This document shows, piece after piece, positions 7,302-15,460 of a stretch of 17,063 bases of DNA (within the stretch, counting starts at the first letter, position 1; each line of letters starts with the position of its first letter). A program made the translations under genes and the position numbers. The stretch covers positions 1-17,063 of the forward strand of contig JANXWW010000129.1 in assembly GCA_025350945.1 (NCBI GenBank). Direction: 5' to 3'. The stretch comes from Burkholderiales bacterium (GTDB lineage: Bacteria > Pseudomonadota > Gammaproteobacteria > Burkholderiales > Usitatibacteraceae). Under the pieces are notes generated by a model. It saw only the letters and a program-made list of their open reading frames with translations, was not told the origin of the DNA and did not search any database.

Positions 7302-9079
7302 TGCGCGACGCACTGATTTATTTGGCCGCAGCTGTGCTGATGGTGCCGCTCGCGAAAAAACTGGGGCTTGGCTCGGTGTTGGGTTATTTGATTGCGGGCG
7401 TGGTGATCGGGCCGTGGGGATTTCATTTGGTGTCGGATGTGGAATCGATCATGCACTTCAGCGAATTTGGCGTGGTGCTGATGCTGTTCGTGATTGGGCT
7501 GGAGCTGGAGCCGAAGCGTTTGTGGTCAATGCGGCGTGAAGTCTTTGGCGGCGGCAGTTTGCAATTAGGCATCTGCGGCGCGGCACTCGCATTAGGCGCG
7601 ATGTTGTTTGGTTTACCGTGGCAGGCGGCGCTGATGGCGGGGCTTGCATTGGCACTTTCTTCCACTGCGATTGCAGTAGCGACCATGACCGAGCGAAATT
7701 TTTTGCCCACACCAACCGGTCGTGCTGGTTTCGCCATTTTGCTGTTTCAGGATATCGCCGCGATTCCATTACTGGCGGTGATTCCACTGCTCGCGGTGGG
7801 GGCGGCGGCCTCTCCTGATCCGTTTTGGTTGAATGCGCTAAAAGCCGTTGGCGCGATTGTGGGCGTGGTGGTGATTGGCCGCTACCTCACGCGGCCCGCG
7901 CTGCGTATTGTCGCCTCGGCCAATTTGCGCGAAGTGTTTACGGCGTTTGCGCTATTACTGGTGATCGCGATTTCGCAGCTCATGTTGTCCGCAGGATTAT
8001 CGATGGCACTGGGTGCTTTTCTGGCGGGTGTGTTGTTGGCAAGCTCGGAATATCGGCACGCACTCGAAAGCGATATCGAGCCATTTAAAGGATTGCTGCT
8101 CGGCTTGTTTTTTATTTCCGTCGGTATGGCGATGGATTTTGGCTTGCTGAAAACGGCACCGCTCACCATCGCCGCATTGGTGGTCAGCTTTTTAGCGGTA
8201 AAGCTTGTCACGTTGTGGATGGTGTCGCGCATTATCGGCATTACCAGCAAGCAACGCTGGTTGTTTGCGGTGTTGTTATCGCAGGGCGGTGAATTTGCTT
8301 TCGTGGTATTCGGCGCGGCGCGCGTGGCGGGCGTGTTGTCGGCAGAATGGGAATCACAATTGGTGATGGCCGTGGCGATGTCGATGGTGGCAACGCCGCT
8401 TTTACTTTTGCTGCACGACAAGGTTATCGCCAATCAGGCGGAGGACAAACGTGAGGCCGACGTGATTGATGAGAAGGGGGAAATCATCATTGCAGGCTTT
8501 GGCCGATTCGGGCAAATCGTGGGCCGCTTGTTGCTCGCCAACGGCATTCGTCCAGTGGTACTGGATCACGATCCCGAGCAGATTGAAATGCTGGCAAAAT
8601 TTGGCTATAAAATTTTTTACGGTGACGCATCGCGGCTCGATTTGCTGGAAGCGGCGGGAGCCAAAAATGCGAAGTTGTTGATTAACGCAATCGATGACAT
8701 GGAAGATTCCATCGCGCTGACGGATCGCGTGCGTGAACATTTTCCGAATGTAACCATCATCGCGCGGGCACGCAATGTTTCGCACTATATTGAGCTGTAT
8801 AAGCGCGGCGTCACCGTGATTGAGCGTGAGACGTTCGAAGCAGCACTAAAAGTGGGGCGTCATGCGCTGGAGGCATTAGGCACAGATCGATTCCGCGCGC
8901 GCGAAATTGCCGACATTTTCCGGCGGCACAATATCAAATCCATGCATGCACTCATGCCGGATTTTGATGATGATGAGCGCTTGAGCTCAGGTGCCAAAGC
9001 GGGCCGGGCAGAGCTGGAAAAACAGCTTGCCGAAGACCAGATTCAGTTTGATGAAGAGCACGGAAAGGGCTGGCGCTAA
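7298..9079 (+). CDS. kefC: Glutathione-regulated K+/H+ antiporter of the KefB/KefC family (CPA2)
   Basis: This inner-membrane efflux system releases K+ in exchange for H+, acidifying the cytoplasm when electrophile-glutathione adducts form. The N-terminal half, about residues 1-375, is a Na+/H+-exchanger-type membrane domain. It includes GYLIAGVVIGPWG, FVIGLELEPKRLW, LFQDIAAIPLLA and the regulatory-loop motif ESDIEPFKGLLLGLFFISVGM. A cytosolic RCK/TrkA-N nucleotide-binding domain follows, with G400-x-G402-xx-G405 and a GDASRLDLLEAAGA segment. The ATG at 7298 overlaps the kefF stop (ATGA) and has GGAG 8 bases upstream, so I chose it over earlier in-frame starts. An adjacent ATG at 7301 is possible. 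The length of 593 is close to E. coli KefB/KefC (601/620). KefB cannot be excluded, but the kefF neighbour favours kefC. Confidence 0.92.
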   Translation: MMRDALIYLAAAVLMVPLAKKLGLGSVLGYLIAGVVIGPWGFHLVSDVESIMHFSEFGVVLMLFVIGLELEPKRLWSMRREVFGGGSLQLGICGAALALGAMLFGLPWQAALMAGLALALSSTAIAVATMTERNFLPTPTGRAGFAILLFQDIAAIPLLAVIPLLAVGAAASPDPFWLNALKAVGAIVGVVVIGRYLTRPALRIVASANLREVFTAFALLLVIAISQLMLSAGLSMALGAFLAGVLLASSEYRHALESDIEPFKGLLLGLFFISVGMAMDFGLLKTAPLTIAALVVSFLAVKLVTLWMVSRIIGITSKQRWLFAVLLSQGGEFAFVVFGAARVAGVLSAEWESQLVMAVAMSMVATPLLLLLHDKVIANQAEDKREADVIDEKGEIIIAGFGRFGQIVGRLLLANGIRPVVLDHDPEQIEMLAKFGYKIFYGDASRLDLLEAAGAKNAKLLINAIDDMEDSIALTDRVREHFPNVTIIARARNVSHYIELYKRGVTVIERETFEAALKVGRHALEALGTDRFRAREIADIFRRHNIKSMHALMPDFDDDERLSSGAKAGRAELEKQLAEDQIQFDEEHGKGWR

Positions 9080-9090
9080 CGCTAATGGAG

Positions 9091-9109
9091 CCAGCAAGCT
9101 GGATTTTTT
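9091..9109 (+). terminator. Possible terminator after kefC
   Basis: A short CCAG-CAAG-CTGG hairpin is followed directly by A and six T, 12 bases after the kefC stop and just before the end of the convergent response-regulator gene. The stem is only four pairs, so it may be weak. An alternative pairing of GGCTGGC near 9068-9074 with GCCAGC at 9090-9095 competes with it. Confidence 0.4.
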
Positions 9110-9111
9110 AT

Positions 9112-9867
9112 TTAGAAAGTCACTTCAGAATTAAAAATATAGCCCGCGCCGCGTTCTGTTTTAACCAATTTCGGCTCGTTCGGATCGGTCTCGATCTTGC
9201 GGCGCAACCTTAAAATTTGCACATCGATTGAGCGATCATAAATGTCATCATGCAGGCGGCTGGATTCCAGCAGTTGATCGCGCGATAACACGCGCATGGG
9301 TGACTTCAAAAACGTGACCAGCATCGCAAACTCGCCGTTGGTGAGCTCAACCCTGACACCGGCTGGTGAGAGCAATCGGCGAGTCCCGGTTGAAAGCTCC
9401 CAACCGGAAAATTTATAGGTGCGGAATTCATCACGTCGTGGAGGAACATCACCCGCACGCCTGTCTCTCGCTTCAGCATCGGCAGCGGCTTTGGTGCTGC
9501 CCACTTCGTATCGACGCAACACTGCTTTGATGCGGGCCAGCAACTCACGCGGGCTAAATGGTTTGGTCAAGTAATCGTCGGCACCCAGCTCTAGACCGAG
9601 CACGCGATCCACTTCATGATTTTGGCCAGTCAGCATAATGATGGGCACATTTGATTTCGAGCGAATTTCACGCGCCAGTGAAAACCCATCCTCGTTCGGC
9701 AATTTCACATCCAGCAACACCAGTGCCACTTTATGGACACTCATGGCGGCATGCATTTCCGCACCGTTTTGCGCGGCCGTCACCGTAAACCCCTGCTCTG
9801 TCAAATAATCCTCGATCAGGCTGCGCACTGATTCGTCATCATCCACTGCTACGATATGCTGCGTCAT
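9112..9867 (-). CDS. OmpR-family two-component response regulator
   Basis: A phosphorylation-controlled DNA-binding regulator of 251 residues. The receiver domain (1-120) has the acidic pair Asp9-Asp11, phospho-acceptor Asp53 in LVLLDVKLP, the switch Thr in PIIMLTGQ, and the conserved Lys in DDYLTKPF. A rather long charged linker, about residues 122-150, joins it to a winged-helix effector ending with SIDVQILRLRRKIE and TERGAGYIF, typical of OmpR/PhoB. ATG at 9867 has AGGGA about 8 bases upstream. It is divergent from the hybrid kinase gene across about 210 bases that hold TGTAA direct repeats, so autoregulation is plausible. The kinase is the obvious candidate partner, but cognate pairing is inferred from position. 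I do not assign a named regulator. Confidence 0.94.
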   Translation of the reverse strand: MTQHIVAVDDDESVRSLIEDYLTEQGFTVTAAQNGAEMHAAMSVHKVALVLLDVKLPNEDGFSLAREIRSKSNVPIIMLTGQNHEVDRVLGLELGADDYLTKPFSPRELLARIKAVLRRYEVGSTKAAADAEARDRRAGDVPPRRDEFRTYKFSGWELSTGTRRLLSPAGVRVELTNGEFAMLVTFLKSPMRVLSRDQLLESSRLHDDIYDRSIDVQILRLRRKIETDPNEPKLVKTERGAGYIFNSEVTF

Positions 9868-9939
9868 TGACCATCCCTAGCTCTGGTGGTGGCGCTGTAC
9901 GCGCCACGTATTTCTTCGAGAAACCACAACCGTTGTACC

Positions 9940-9968
9940 ATAATGCGCTTGTAATCTTTTTATTGTAA
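9940..9968 (-). promoter_or_regulatory. Candidate promoter of the response-regulator gene
   Basis: On the minus strand TTACAA (9963-9968) and CATTAT (9940-9945) are separated by exactly 17 bases and fit sigma-70 elements moderately well. The start point would be near 9932, giving a leader of about 65 bases. The box overlaps the TGTAA repeats, as expected if the regulator controls its own transcription. The match is imperfect. Confidence 0.35.
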
Positions 9969-9979
9969 TCGTAATGTAA
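9949..9979 (+). promoter_or_regulatory. TGTAA direct repeats, candidate OmpR-family operator
   Basis: TTGTAATC occurs at 9949-9956 and again at 9963-9970, and a third TGTAA lies at 9975-9979. Starts of the TGTAA cores are 14 and then 11 bases apart. OmpR-family regulators typically bind head-to-tail repeats spaced by about one helical turn. The location between the divergent regulator and kinase genes suits a shared control site. Actual binding is inferred. Confidence 0.45.
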
Positions 9980-10081
9980 ACGGCGCGCATAACCTGACAA
10001 GAGACTATTTTTCTTCTGCTTTTTTTACTAAGCACTTTCGCCAAAAAATCATTCGCAGTGGGACAATATCCACCGCCAGCA

Positions 10082-12724
10082 ATGAGTACCCGTCAACCTC
10101 CGATAGTTAACACTCGTCAGCAATCAAACGTGTCCAGAATTGCACTCCAACCATCCGGCACGATTCAGCAGCGCCCGCCGATCAAGTTATTTATTTGGCT
10201 CTTGATCGCACTCTCAGGCTATTGGGCACTGTGTTGGACGTCCGCCTGGCTGGTGCCGACAATTGCGGCTGCCGCATCGGCGTGGCTGGCCAATGGCTTT
10301 GCATTGGGCATTTATGTCGTCGCGCTGAGGCGGTCGCCGCATGATATTGCGCATGTTGCCACCCTGTCCGGTATTTTTTGTGCACATATAATTTTTTTTC
10401 TGGATTGGTCACAGGGTTTACCATCCAGCTCGCTCTCCGGGCCGCCATCTGGATGGACATCGGTATTAATCGGTGCAGCCATTAATACCTTGCAGACTTT
10501 TCTGGCCGGTATTTTGTTGCATCGCGCATACCGCGTCGCCTCCCCACTGGTGGTCATTCGCTTTGCGTTGTTTCTGCTCATTGCCGTACTCGGTGTAAAC
10601 GCAATCGCCGCTGCTGCAAAAGCGCTCCAGGCATCTCGTCTGGTCTCTACGCAGGGTGATTTGCTGCAAGCCAACTTCTGGACGGCTTTTATTTCGGATG
10701 GCTTGGGCATTATGTTGATGGCGCCGCTTATCGTGACCTGGGCAGTACGCTGGCGTCAGCGCGATCTGGATTTATTGCGCCACCGCTCAGCAGAGATTGT
10801 GCTGTTGCTGATTGGATTATTAGGCTCAACCTGGTGGGCGTATGCACGCCTGCCGGACAGCAATGGCGCGACGCCACCCTATTTTTATTTCTCGCTGCCG
10901 TTTATTGTGTGGGCCGTAGCCCGATTCAGCTCGCGCGGCAGCACGCTGGCGCTATTAATTTATGTGCTGGTTGCCGTCTATTTCACCAGCCGCGAACAAG
11001 GCCCGTTTATCAGCGGGCTGGTACCCGCCAATGTGGCGCTGTTGAGACTGCAGGAATTCCTGTTTATTTTTATGGCTGCCATTGATCTTGCCGACGCTAC
11101 GCTGCGTGACAGAACGCAGGCCTTGCGCGAGAAGATTGATCTAGAACGCCGCTATAACGCGGCTTTGCGTGCCAGCGACAATCTGATTTTTGAAATTGAT
11201 CAGCGCACCAGCCAGATCATCTGGGCGGGTGACACGATTGGCGTTTTGGGCTTGTCACCGATCGAAATTCGCTCGGTGCCTGATTGGGCACGGCGCATTC
11301 ATCCCGACGACCGCGAACGAGTGGCAGAGGTGCGCGCGAAACTGCTGTCGAGCGAATTGCAAATGGCGGTGCTGGAATATCGCGTGCTACAGCACATTGA
11401 TGCCGCTCATCACGAGCACTATGTCACCGTTGGTGTTAATGCGTTCGCACATGACACGCGCTTGATCGATGGCATTTCAACCGAGCGGCGCATTATTGGC
11501 TTCATCAAAAATATTGGCGAAAAGAAAGAAGCCGAGATGGAGAAATTAAAGCTGCAGGCCGCCTTGCATCAAGCGCAAAAAATGGAGGCAATTGGCCAGC
11601 TAGCGGGCGGTATTGCGCACGACTTCAACAACATTCTTGCTTCAATTTTAGGCTATGGCGAAATGGCGCGCGCCAAAGCAGAAACCGGCAGTCCAATTGC
11701 GAAAAACATTGATGCTATTGTCAAAGCGGGCGAGCGCGGGCGCGTGCTGGTATCGCAGATTTTGACTTTCAGCCGTAAATCAGCCAACGAAAAACAGGTG
11801 GTCGATATTGTCGATCTGGCTGAAGAAATTGTCACACTGGTGCGCGGCTCGAATCCGCATCAGGTGGAATTCGCCCAGGGAGTCGCGCGCTATGGTGCAT
11901 TGGTGCAGGGCAACGAGACTGAATTACACCAGCTCATCATGAATCTGGCCACTAATGGTCTACAGGCCATGCCGCCTGATGGCAAACTTGAGATTGAGGT
12001 TGTGTTGCGTGATCTGCGCGCACGATCTGAACCGAAAACGGTGTTGCAAGGACAGCTTGCTCCCAACCGATACGTGGTAATCGTGGTGCGCGATCATGGC
12101 ACTGGCGTTGATGTCGCCACGCGCGAACGTATGTTTGAGCCGTTTTTTACCACCAAGCCCGCTGGCCAGGGCACCGGGCTGGGTTTGTCGCTGGCGATGT
12201 CGATTGCGAAGGCGCATGGCGGTGGAATTGATTTGGAAAGTGAAGTTGGCGAAGGTTGCAAGTTCAGCGTTTACCTGCCAGCTGTTGGCGAGGATGATCG
12301 GCAGCTGTTAACAATTGAGGACTTGCCGCGTGGCAACGAAGAATGTATTTTGCTCGTTGACGACGAAGCGCCGCTGCGCAACCTGGCAGCGGAAATGCTG
12401 GCGAGCTTAGGCTATCAGAGTGCAAGTTACGCCACCAGTGAAGAAGCATTTGCCGCGTTTGAACGGCAGCCAGACCGCTTTGACGCGGTTTTAAGCGACG
12501 AGGTGATGCCGAACCTGTCCGGCACGCAATTGGCGGCGCGTATCCACGCCATTGCTCCGCATATTCCGGTAGTGATTATTACTGGCTACGGCGGCCCCGG
12601 GTTTGAATTGCGCGCGCAAAACGCGGGGGTGGTGCAGGTGCTCAAAAAACCGTACGAAAAGCGGCTTTTGGCGATGACTTTGGCCGATGTGCTGGCGCGC
12701 AAGTGCCAACAAAACGAAGAGTAA
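10082..12724 (+). CDS. Hybrid sensor histidine kinase, MASE1-PAS-HisKA-HATPase-REC
   Basis: An inner-membrane sensor kinase of 880 residues. After a hydrophilic N-tail come about eight membrane segments (residues 35-310) resembling MASE1, the integral sensory domain known from UhpB and some diguanylate cyclases. A short coiled segment and a PAS domain (about 350-490, with WARRIHPDDRERV) follow. HisKA has the phospho-accepting His513 in GGIAHDFNN. The ATPase has its N-box at NLATNGLQAM (Asn625), DHGTGVD and GTGLGLSLA. A C-terminal receiver (about 750-875) has Asp806 in LSDEVMP, then IITGYG and LKKPY. The start is uncertain: ATG at 10082, or GTG at 10058 adding eight residues; neither has a good ribosome site. 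No Hpt domain occurs in the protein or the window. The signal sensed is unknown. It is divergent from the OmpR-type regulator. Confidence 0.93.
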   Translation: MSTRQPPIVNTRQQSNVSRIALQPSGTIQQRPPIKLFIWLLIALSGYWALCWTSAWLVPTIAAAASAWLANGFALGIYVVALRRSPHDIAHVATLSGIFCAHIIFFLDWSQGLPSSSLSGPPSGWTSVLIGAAINTLQTFLAGILLHRAYRVASPLVVIRFALFLLIAVLGVNAIAAAAKALQASRLVSTQGDLLQANFWTAFISDGLGIMLMAPLIVTWAVRWRQRDLDLLRHRSAEIVLLLIGLLGSTWWAYARLPDSNGATPPYFYFSLPFIVWAVARFSSRGSTLALLIYVLVAVYFTSREQGPFISGLVPANVALLRLQEFLFIFMAAIDLADATLRDRTQALREKIDLERRYNAALRASDNLIFEIDQRTSQIIWAGDTIGVLGLSPIEIRSVPDWARRIHPDDRERVAEVRAKLLSSELQMAVLEYRVLQHIDAAHHEHYVTVGVNAFAHDTRLIDGISTERRIIGFIKNIGEKKEAEMEKLKLQAALHQAQKMEAIGQLAGGIAHDFNNILASILGYGEMARAKAETGSPIAKNIDAIVKAGERGRVLVSQILTFSRKSANEKQVVDIVDLAEEIVTLVRGSNPHQVEFAQGVARYGALVQGNETELHQLIMNLATNGLQAMPPDGKLEIEVVLRDLRARSEPKTVLQGQLAPNRYVVIVVRDHGTGVDVATRERMFEPFFTTKPAGQGTGLGLSLAMSIAKAHGGGIDLESEVGEGCKFSVYLPAVGEDDRQLLTIEDLPRGNEECILLVDDEAPLRNLAAEMLASLGYQSASYATSEEAFAAFERQPDRFDAVLSDEVMPNLSGTQLAARIHAIAPHIPVVIITGYGGPGFELRAQNAGVVQVLKKPYEKRLLAMTLADVLARKCQQNEE

Positions 12725-13058
12725 ACGGGCGCATTTGGCGTCCTGCGTGCGTGGTCAAGGACTCATTTATCGGTCAGCACATTCAATTTTCCTGAAAGAT
12801 ACAAACGTTTTCATTTGTGATTTAGTTCACATTTTTTAATTAAAAGTAAGCGCTCATTCCTTTGAAAATCAGCCGTCATCGATGCCATAAGGAAATAAGC
12901 TATTCTATCGCGCGGTACGGCCTGTGTTTGGCAGACACAACTCTAAAAAACTGATTACAGCAGTAGCCAAAGCCATAAATTCTGTAACCGGCAAGTAACC
13001 GGCTTCATCAAGAATTCGCCTCGTTCCGTTTCTTTATTCAAAAACGTCAGGATTCAAG
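12725..13058. other. Kinase-EAL intergenic region (334 bp) with repeat motifs
   Basis: No gene is seen. The region is AT-rich from about 12780 to 12900. It holds a small TGTGT/ACACA hairpin near 12923-12939, a reverse-oriented TGTAATC (12953-12959), and two 9-base direct repeats (12984-13003). The kinase gene has no clear terminator in its first 40 bases. I compared the stretch with cyclic-di-GMP riboswitches and found no convincing match. Its length and repeats suggest that the EAL gene has its own regulated promoter. Confidence 0.5.
12984..13003 (+). promoter_or_regulatory. Direct repeat GTAACCGGC x2, candidate operator of the EAL gene
   Basis: GTAACCGGC occurs at 12984-12992 and 12995-13003, 11 bases apart start to start, which is one helical turn. 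With the preceding base the first copy reads TGTAACC, one base from the TGTAATC found upstream of the kinase. It lies 55 bases before the EAL start codon. It could bind the neighbouring OmpR-type regulator; no direct evidence exists. Confidence 0.4.
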
Positions 13059-13991
13059 ATGCAAGCCCTAGTTCGCAAACTCGCCACGCCGCCAGAAGCC
13101 GCCACCTCCAACACGGTCGTGCCCAACATCAATGCCCGGATGGCCTTGGGCAATGCGGCGGCCCGAATTTTCTCCAATCTTCCCAAGGGATTTGGCTGGG
13201 CGAGTATTCCGTTCAATACGTTGACGCTCAGCTCGCAGTATCAACCCATTATCAGCCTCAACGAGCAACGGGTGGTCGGCTACGAAGCCTTAGTGGTCGG
13301 CACCAATCTTTCCGGCCATGAGTTACGCGCGGATACGGTGTTTGCGCTTTCGGCGAATCACGATGAAGAACTATTTCTCGATTGGCTATCCCGCGCGCTG
13401 CATTTGCGCAATTTTTCGAATATGGGTTCACATCGTGGCCTGTTGTTTTTGAACGCCTACCCCGCAGCCGCGATTGAAGATCCGCAGCATCCGGAAGTAT
13501 TTTCGCGCATGATTGATTTTTACAATGTATCGCCAAGCGACGTGGTGATCGAAATACTTGAGACCGGCGTTGATGATGAAGCGCAGCTCGCTGATGCAGC
13601 CAGGCTGTATCGCAAATTGGGTTGCAAAATTGCGATTGATGATTTTGGCGTGGGTTATTCGAATTTTGACCGGATGTGGCGTTTGCAGCCCGACATTGTG
13701 AAGCTCGATGGTTCGATCATTCGTTCAGCCGCGCGCGACAAGCATGCCCGGATCGTGCTCGCCAACATGGTCAAACTGGTCAAAGAGTGTGGTGCAAAAG
13801 TCGCGATTGAGGGCATTGAGGAAAGTGCTGAGGCAAAGGTGGCAATAGATGTTGATGCCGACTATTTGCAAGGGTACTTTTTTGGTCGCCCCGGCACGAA
13901 TTCAATGCCGTGTGAATTGACGGATCAGATTTTCAACAGCTTGTCCAAACACACACCTGACATCAACGAAGCGCTGGCACCGGCAATGTAA
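13059..13991 (+). CDS. Stand-alone EAL-domain cyclic-di-GMP phosphodiesterase
   Basis: Likely hydrolyses cyclic-di-GMP to pGpG, lowering the second messenger that controls motility and biofilm. In this 310-residue protein the EAL domain spans about residues 60-290. The usual catalytic and metal-binding positions are all filled: Glu76 in YEALV, Asn132 in FLNAYP, Glu165 and Glu168 in VIEILE, Asp194-Asp195 in IDDFGVGYSNF, Lys215 in IVKLDGS, Glu251 in AIEGIEE and Gln271 in LQGYFFGRP. It therefore looks active, although the motifs deviate in detail from the consensus (EILE for EITE). There is no GGDEF domain, membrane segment or recognisable sensor; the first 55 residues are unassigned. ATG at 13059 has AGGA 6 bases upstream. 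Only 8 bases separate its stop from that of convergent dacB. Confidence 0.92.
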   Translation: MQALVRKLATPPEAATSNTVVPNINARMALGNAAARIFSNLPKGFGWASIPFNTLTLSSQYQPIISLNEQRVVGYEALVVGTNLSGHELRADTVFALSANHDEELFLDWLSRALHLRNFSNMGSHRGLLFLNAYPAAAIEDPQHPEVFSRMIDFYNVSPSDVVIEILETGVDDEAQLADAARLYRKLGCKIAIDDFGVGYSNFDRMWRLQPDIVKLDGSIIRSAARDKHARIVLANMVKLVKECGAKVAIEGIEESAEAKVAIDVDADYLQGYFFGRPGTNSMPCELTDQIFNSLSKHTPDINEALAPAM

Positions 13992-13999
13992 TGCTGCGT

Positions 14000-15460
14000 T
14001 TACCGTGCATAAATCCACGCCAGCAAAGCATCCTGCGCGTCCTGCGTGAGTGGCGCATTGGGATGGTTCACCATCATCACGACCACCCAGCGTTTGCCTG
14101 CGCTGTCGAGCACGTAACCTGCCATCGCACGGGCGTCACTTAACGTGCCGCCTTTGATGTGCGCCTGACCCGCCACTGATTCGCCGCGCGCGCGTTTGCG
14201 CAAAGTGCCATCAATGCCCAACAGCGGCATCGAGGAAATAAATTCAGGCATCACGCTTGAGCGCCATGCCGCATCGAGCATCAAGCCGAGCGTCACAGCA
14301 CTGGCGCGTTCGGTACGCGACAAGCCGGAACCGTTTTCAAGCACCAACTCAGGGGCCGCAATATTTTTTTTACGCAACCATTCTTTGATGATGTCACCCG
14401 CCGCAACCGAGGTAGCGGGCAGCGCCGCCTTCTCTGCGGCGAGGGTTAGAAACAACTGGCGCGCCATGGTGTTGTTGGAATATTTGTTGATGTCGCGAAT
14501 CACTTCCGCCAACGGTGGCGATTCCGTGGTCGCGAGCAGCTTTGCGCTCTGCGGTGTGCTCGTTAATTTCACGACCCCTTTCCAGTCGCCGCCCACGTCT
14601 TTCCACAAATTCGCAAACACGCCACCGACAAAGCGCGCGTGATCGAGCAGCGATACGTTCCACACTTTCTCACCGCAGCTACGCGGATAATTGCCGGTGA
14701 ATGAAATTTTGATTTGTGTCGCATTCACCGTTTGCACGTCCAGCACGACACGCTCGCGCCAGTCACCACAGGGCGCATCAACAAGTTTTACGCGGTTCAC
14801 GATATCGAGCTGCGCGGGTTTGATGTCGGGCGAGACGGAAACCGATTTGCCATCAACCGATTGGGCAAACGCGAAGCGGACGGTTTTGAAATTGAGCAGC
14901 AAGGGGTCGGGGGCCACGTTGTAGGCACGCAGCGGCTCACCATCGAATTTTGCGGGCTCGTAGGCGATGGCTTCAAACAAGGAGCGATCCAATATCAAAT
15001 CACCGCGAATCGATTGCAGGCCACGCTCACGCAATTGCTTGAGCAACAACCAAAAGCGCTCGACGGTCAGCTTTGGATCGCCGCCGCCCTTCAAAATTAA
15101 ATCGCCATTCAACGCGCCGTTGCGAATTTCACCGTCTGCGTACACTTCCGTTTTCCACGTGTAACCTGGCCCCAATAATTCCAGGCCCGAGTATGTCGTG
15201 AACAGTTTCATGACCGATGCCGGGTTCATGGCTTTATCAGCATTGATCGACACCAGCGGCTCACGCGCGTTTACTTCTTTGATAAACACCGCAACGTTTT
15301 CCAGCGGTACATTGGCGCGTTTAAAAACATCGGTCACCGCAGCCGGCAGTACAGTCGGCAGCACAGTCGGTTGCGTACCTGGCAGAGCAGTTTGCGCTGC
15401 ACTAATATTGCTGATGGTGAAAAAAATAAGCACCGCAAAACAGGCATTAAATAGTTTCAT
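14000..15460 (-). CDS. dacB: D-alanyl-D-alanine carboxypeptidase/endopeptidase, PBP4 family
   Basis: A periplasmic penicillin-binding protein that trims pentapeptides and cuts peptide cross-links in peptidoglycan. From the ATG at 15460 it has 486 residues and a signal peptide ending near Ala22. The serine-hydrolase motifs are Ser82-VM-Lys85 (nucleophile and base) and Ser328-Asn-Asn330. At residue 436 KGG replaces the usual KTG. Motif spacing matches E. coli PBP4 (62, 306, 417), including the large inserted domain between the first two motifs. A GTG start four codons earlier is open, but the ATG overlaps the bioA stop as ATGA, favouring translational coupling. Near the mature N-terminus the unit TVLP occurs twice from a 12-base duplication. 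It is last in the bioA operon and converges on the EAL gene. Confidence 0.93.
   Translation of the reverse strand: MKLFNACFAVLIFFTISNISAAQTALPGTQPTVLPTVLPAAVTDVFKRANVPLENVAVFIKEVNAREPLVSINADKAMNPASVMKLFTTYSGLELLGPGYTWKTEVYADGEIRNGALNGDLILKGGGDPKLTVERFWLLLKQLRERGLQSIRGDLILDRSLFEAIAYEPAKFDGEPLRAYNVAPDPLLLNFKTVRFAFAQSVDGKSVSVSPDIKPAQLDIVNRVKLVDAPCGDWRERVVLDVQTVNATQIKISFTGNYPRSCGEKVWNVSLLDHARFVGGVFANLWKDVGGDWKGVVKLTSTPQSAKLLATTESPPLAEVIRDINKYSNNTMARQLFLTLAAEKAALPATSVAAGDIIKEWLRKKNIAAPELVLENGSGLSRTERASAVTLGLMLDAAWRSSVMPEFISSMPLLGIDGTLRKRARGESVAGQAHIKGGTLSDARAMAGYVLDSAGKRWVVVMMVNHPNAPLTQDAQDALLAWIYAR
15345..15368 (-). repeat. 12-bp tandem duplication in dacB
   Basis: The plus-strand unit GGCAG(T/C)ACAGTC occurs twice in succession (15345-15356 and 15357-15368), differing at one base. 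It encodes TVLP twice just after the predicted signal peptide. It keeps the frame and falls in a region unlikely to be structured, so it is probably neutral. Confidence 0.7.

Noticed and set aside
7882..8433. 183-codon minus-strand frame inside kefC
   Set aside because: It is antisense to the conserved membrane domain of the antiporter, Ser/Thr/Asn-rich as antisense frames of hydrophobic genes are, with no start signal.
12725..12755. Terminator after the hybrid kinase gene
   Set aside because: GCGCA and TGCGT can pair weakly across the stretch, but there is no T-run after them.
12918..12950. Sigma-54 promoter before the EAL gene
   Set aside because: TTGGCAGACACAAC resembles the -24 element, but the essential GC of the -12 element is missing at the right distance.
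12923..13003. Possible cyclic-di-GMP riboswitch before the EAL gene
   Set aside because: The region has a small hairpin and GGTA/GTAACCGG-like pieces, but the conserved GEMM core elements and their order are not present.
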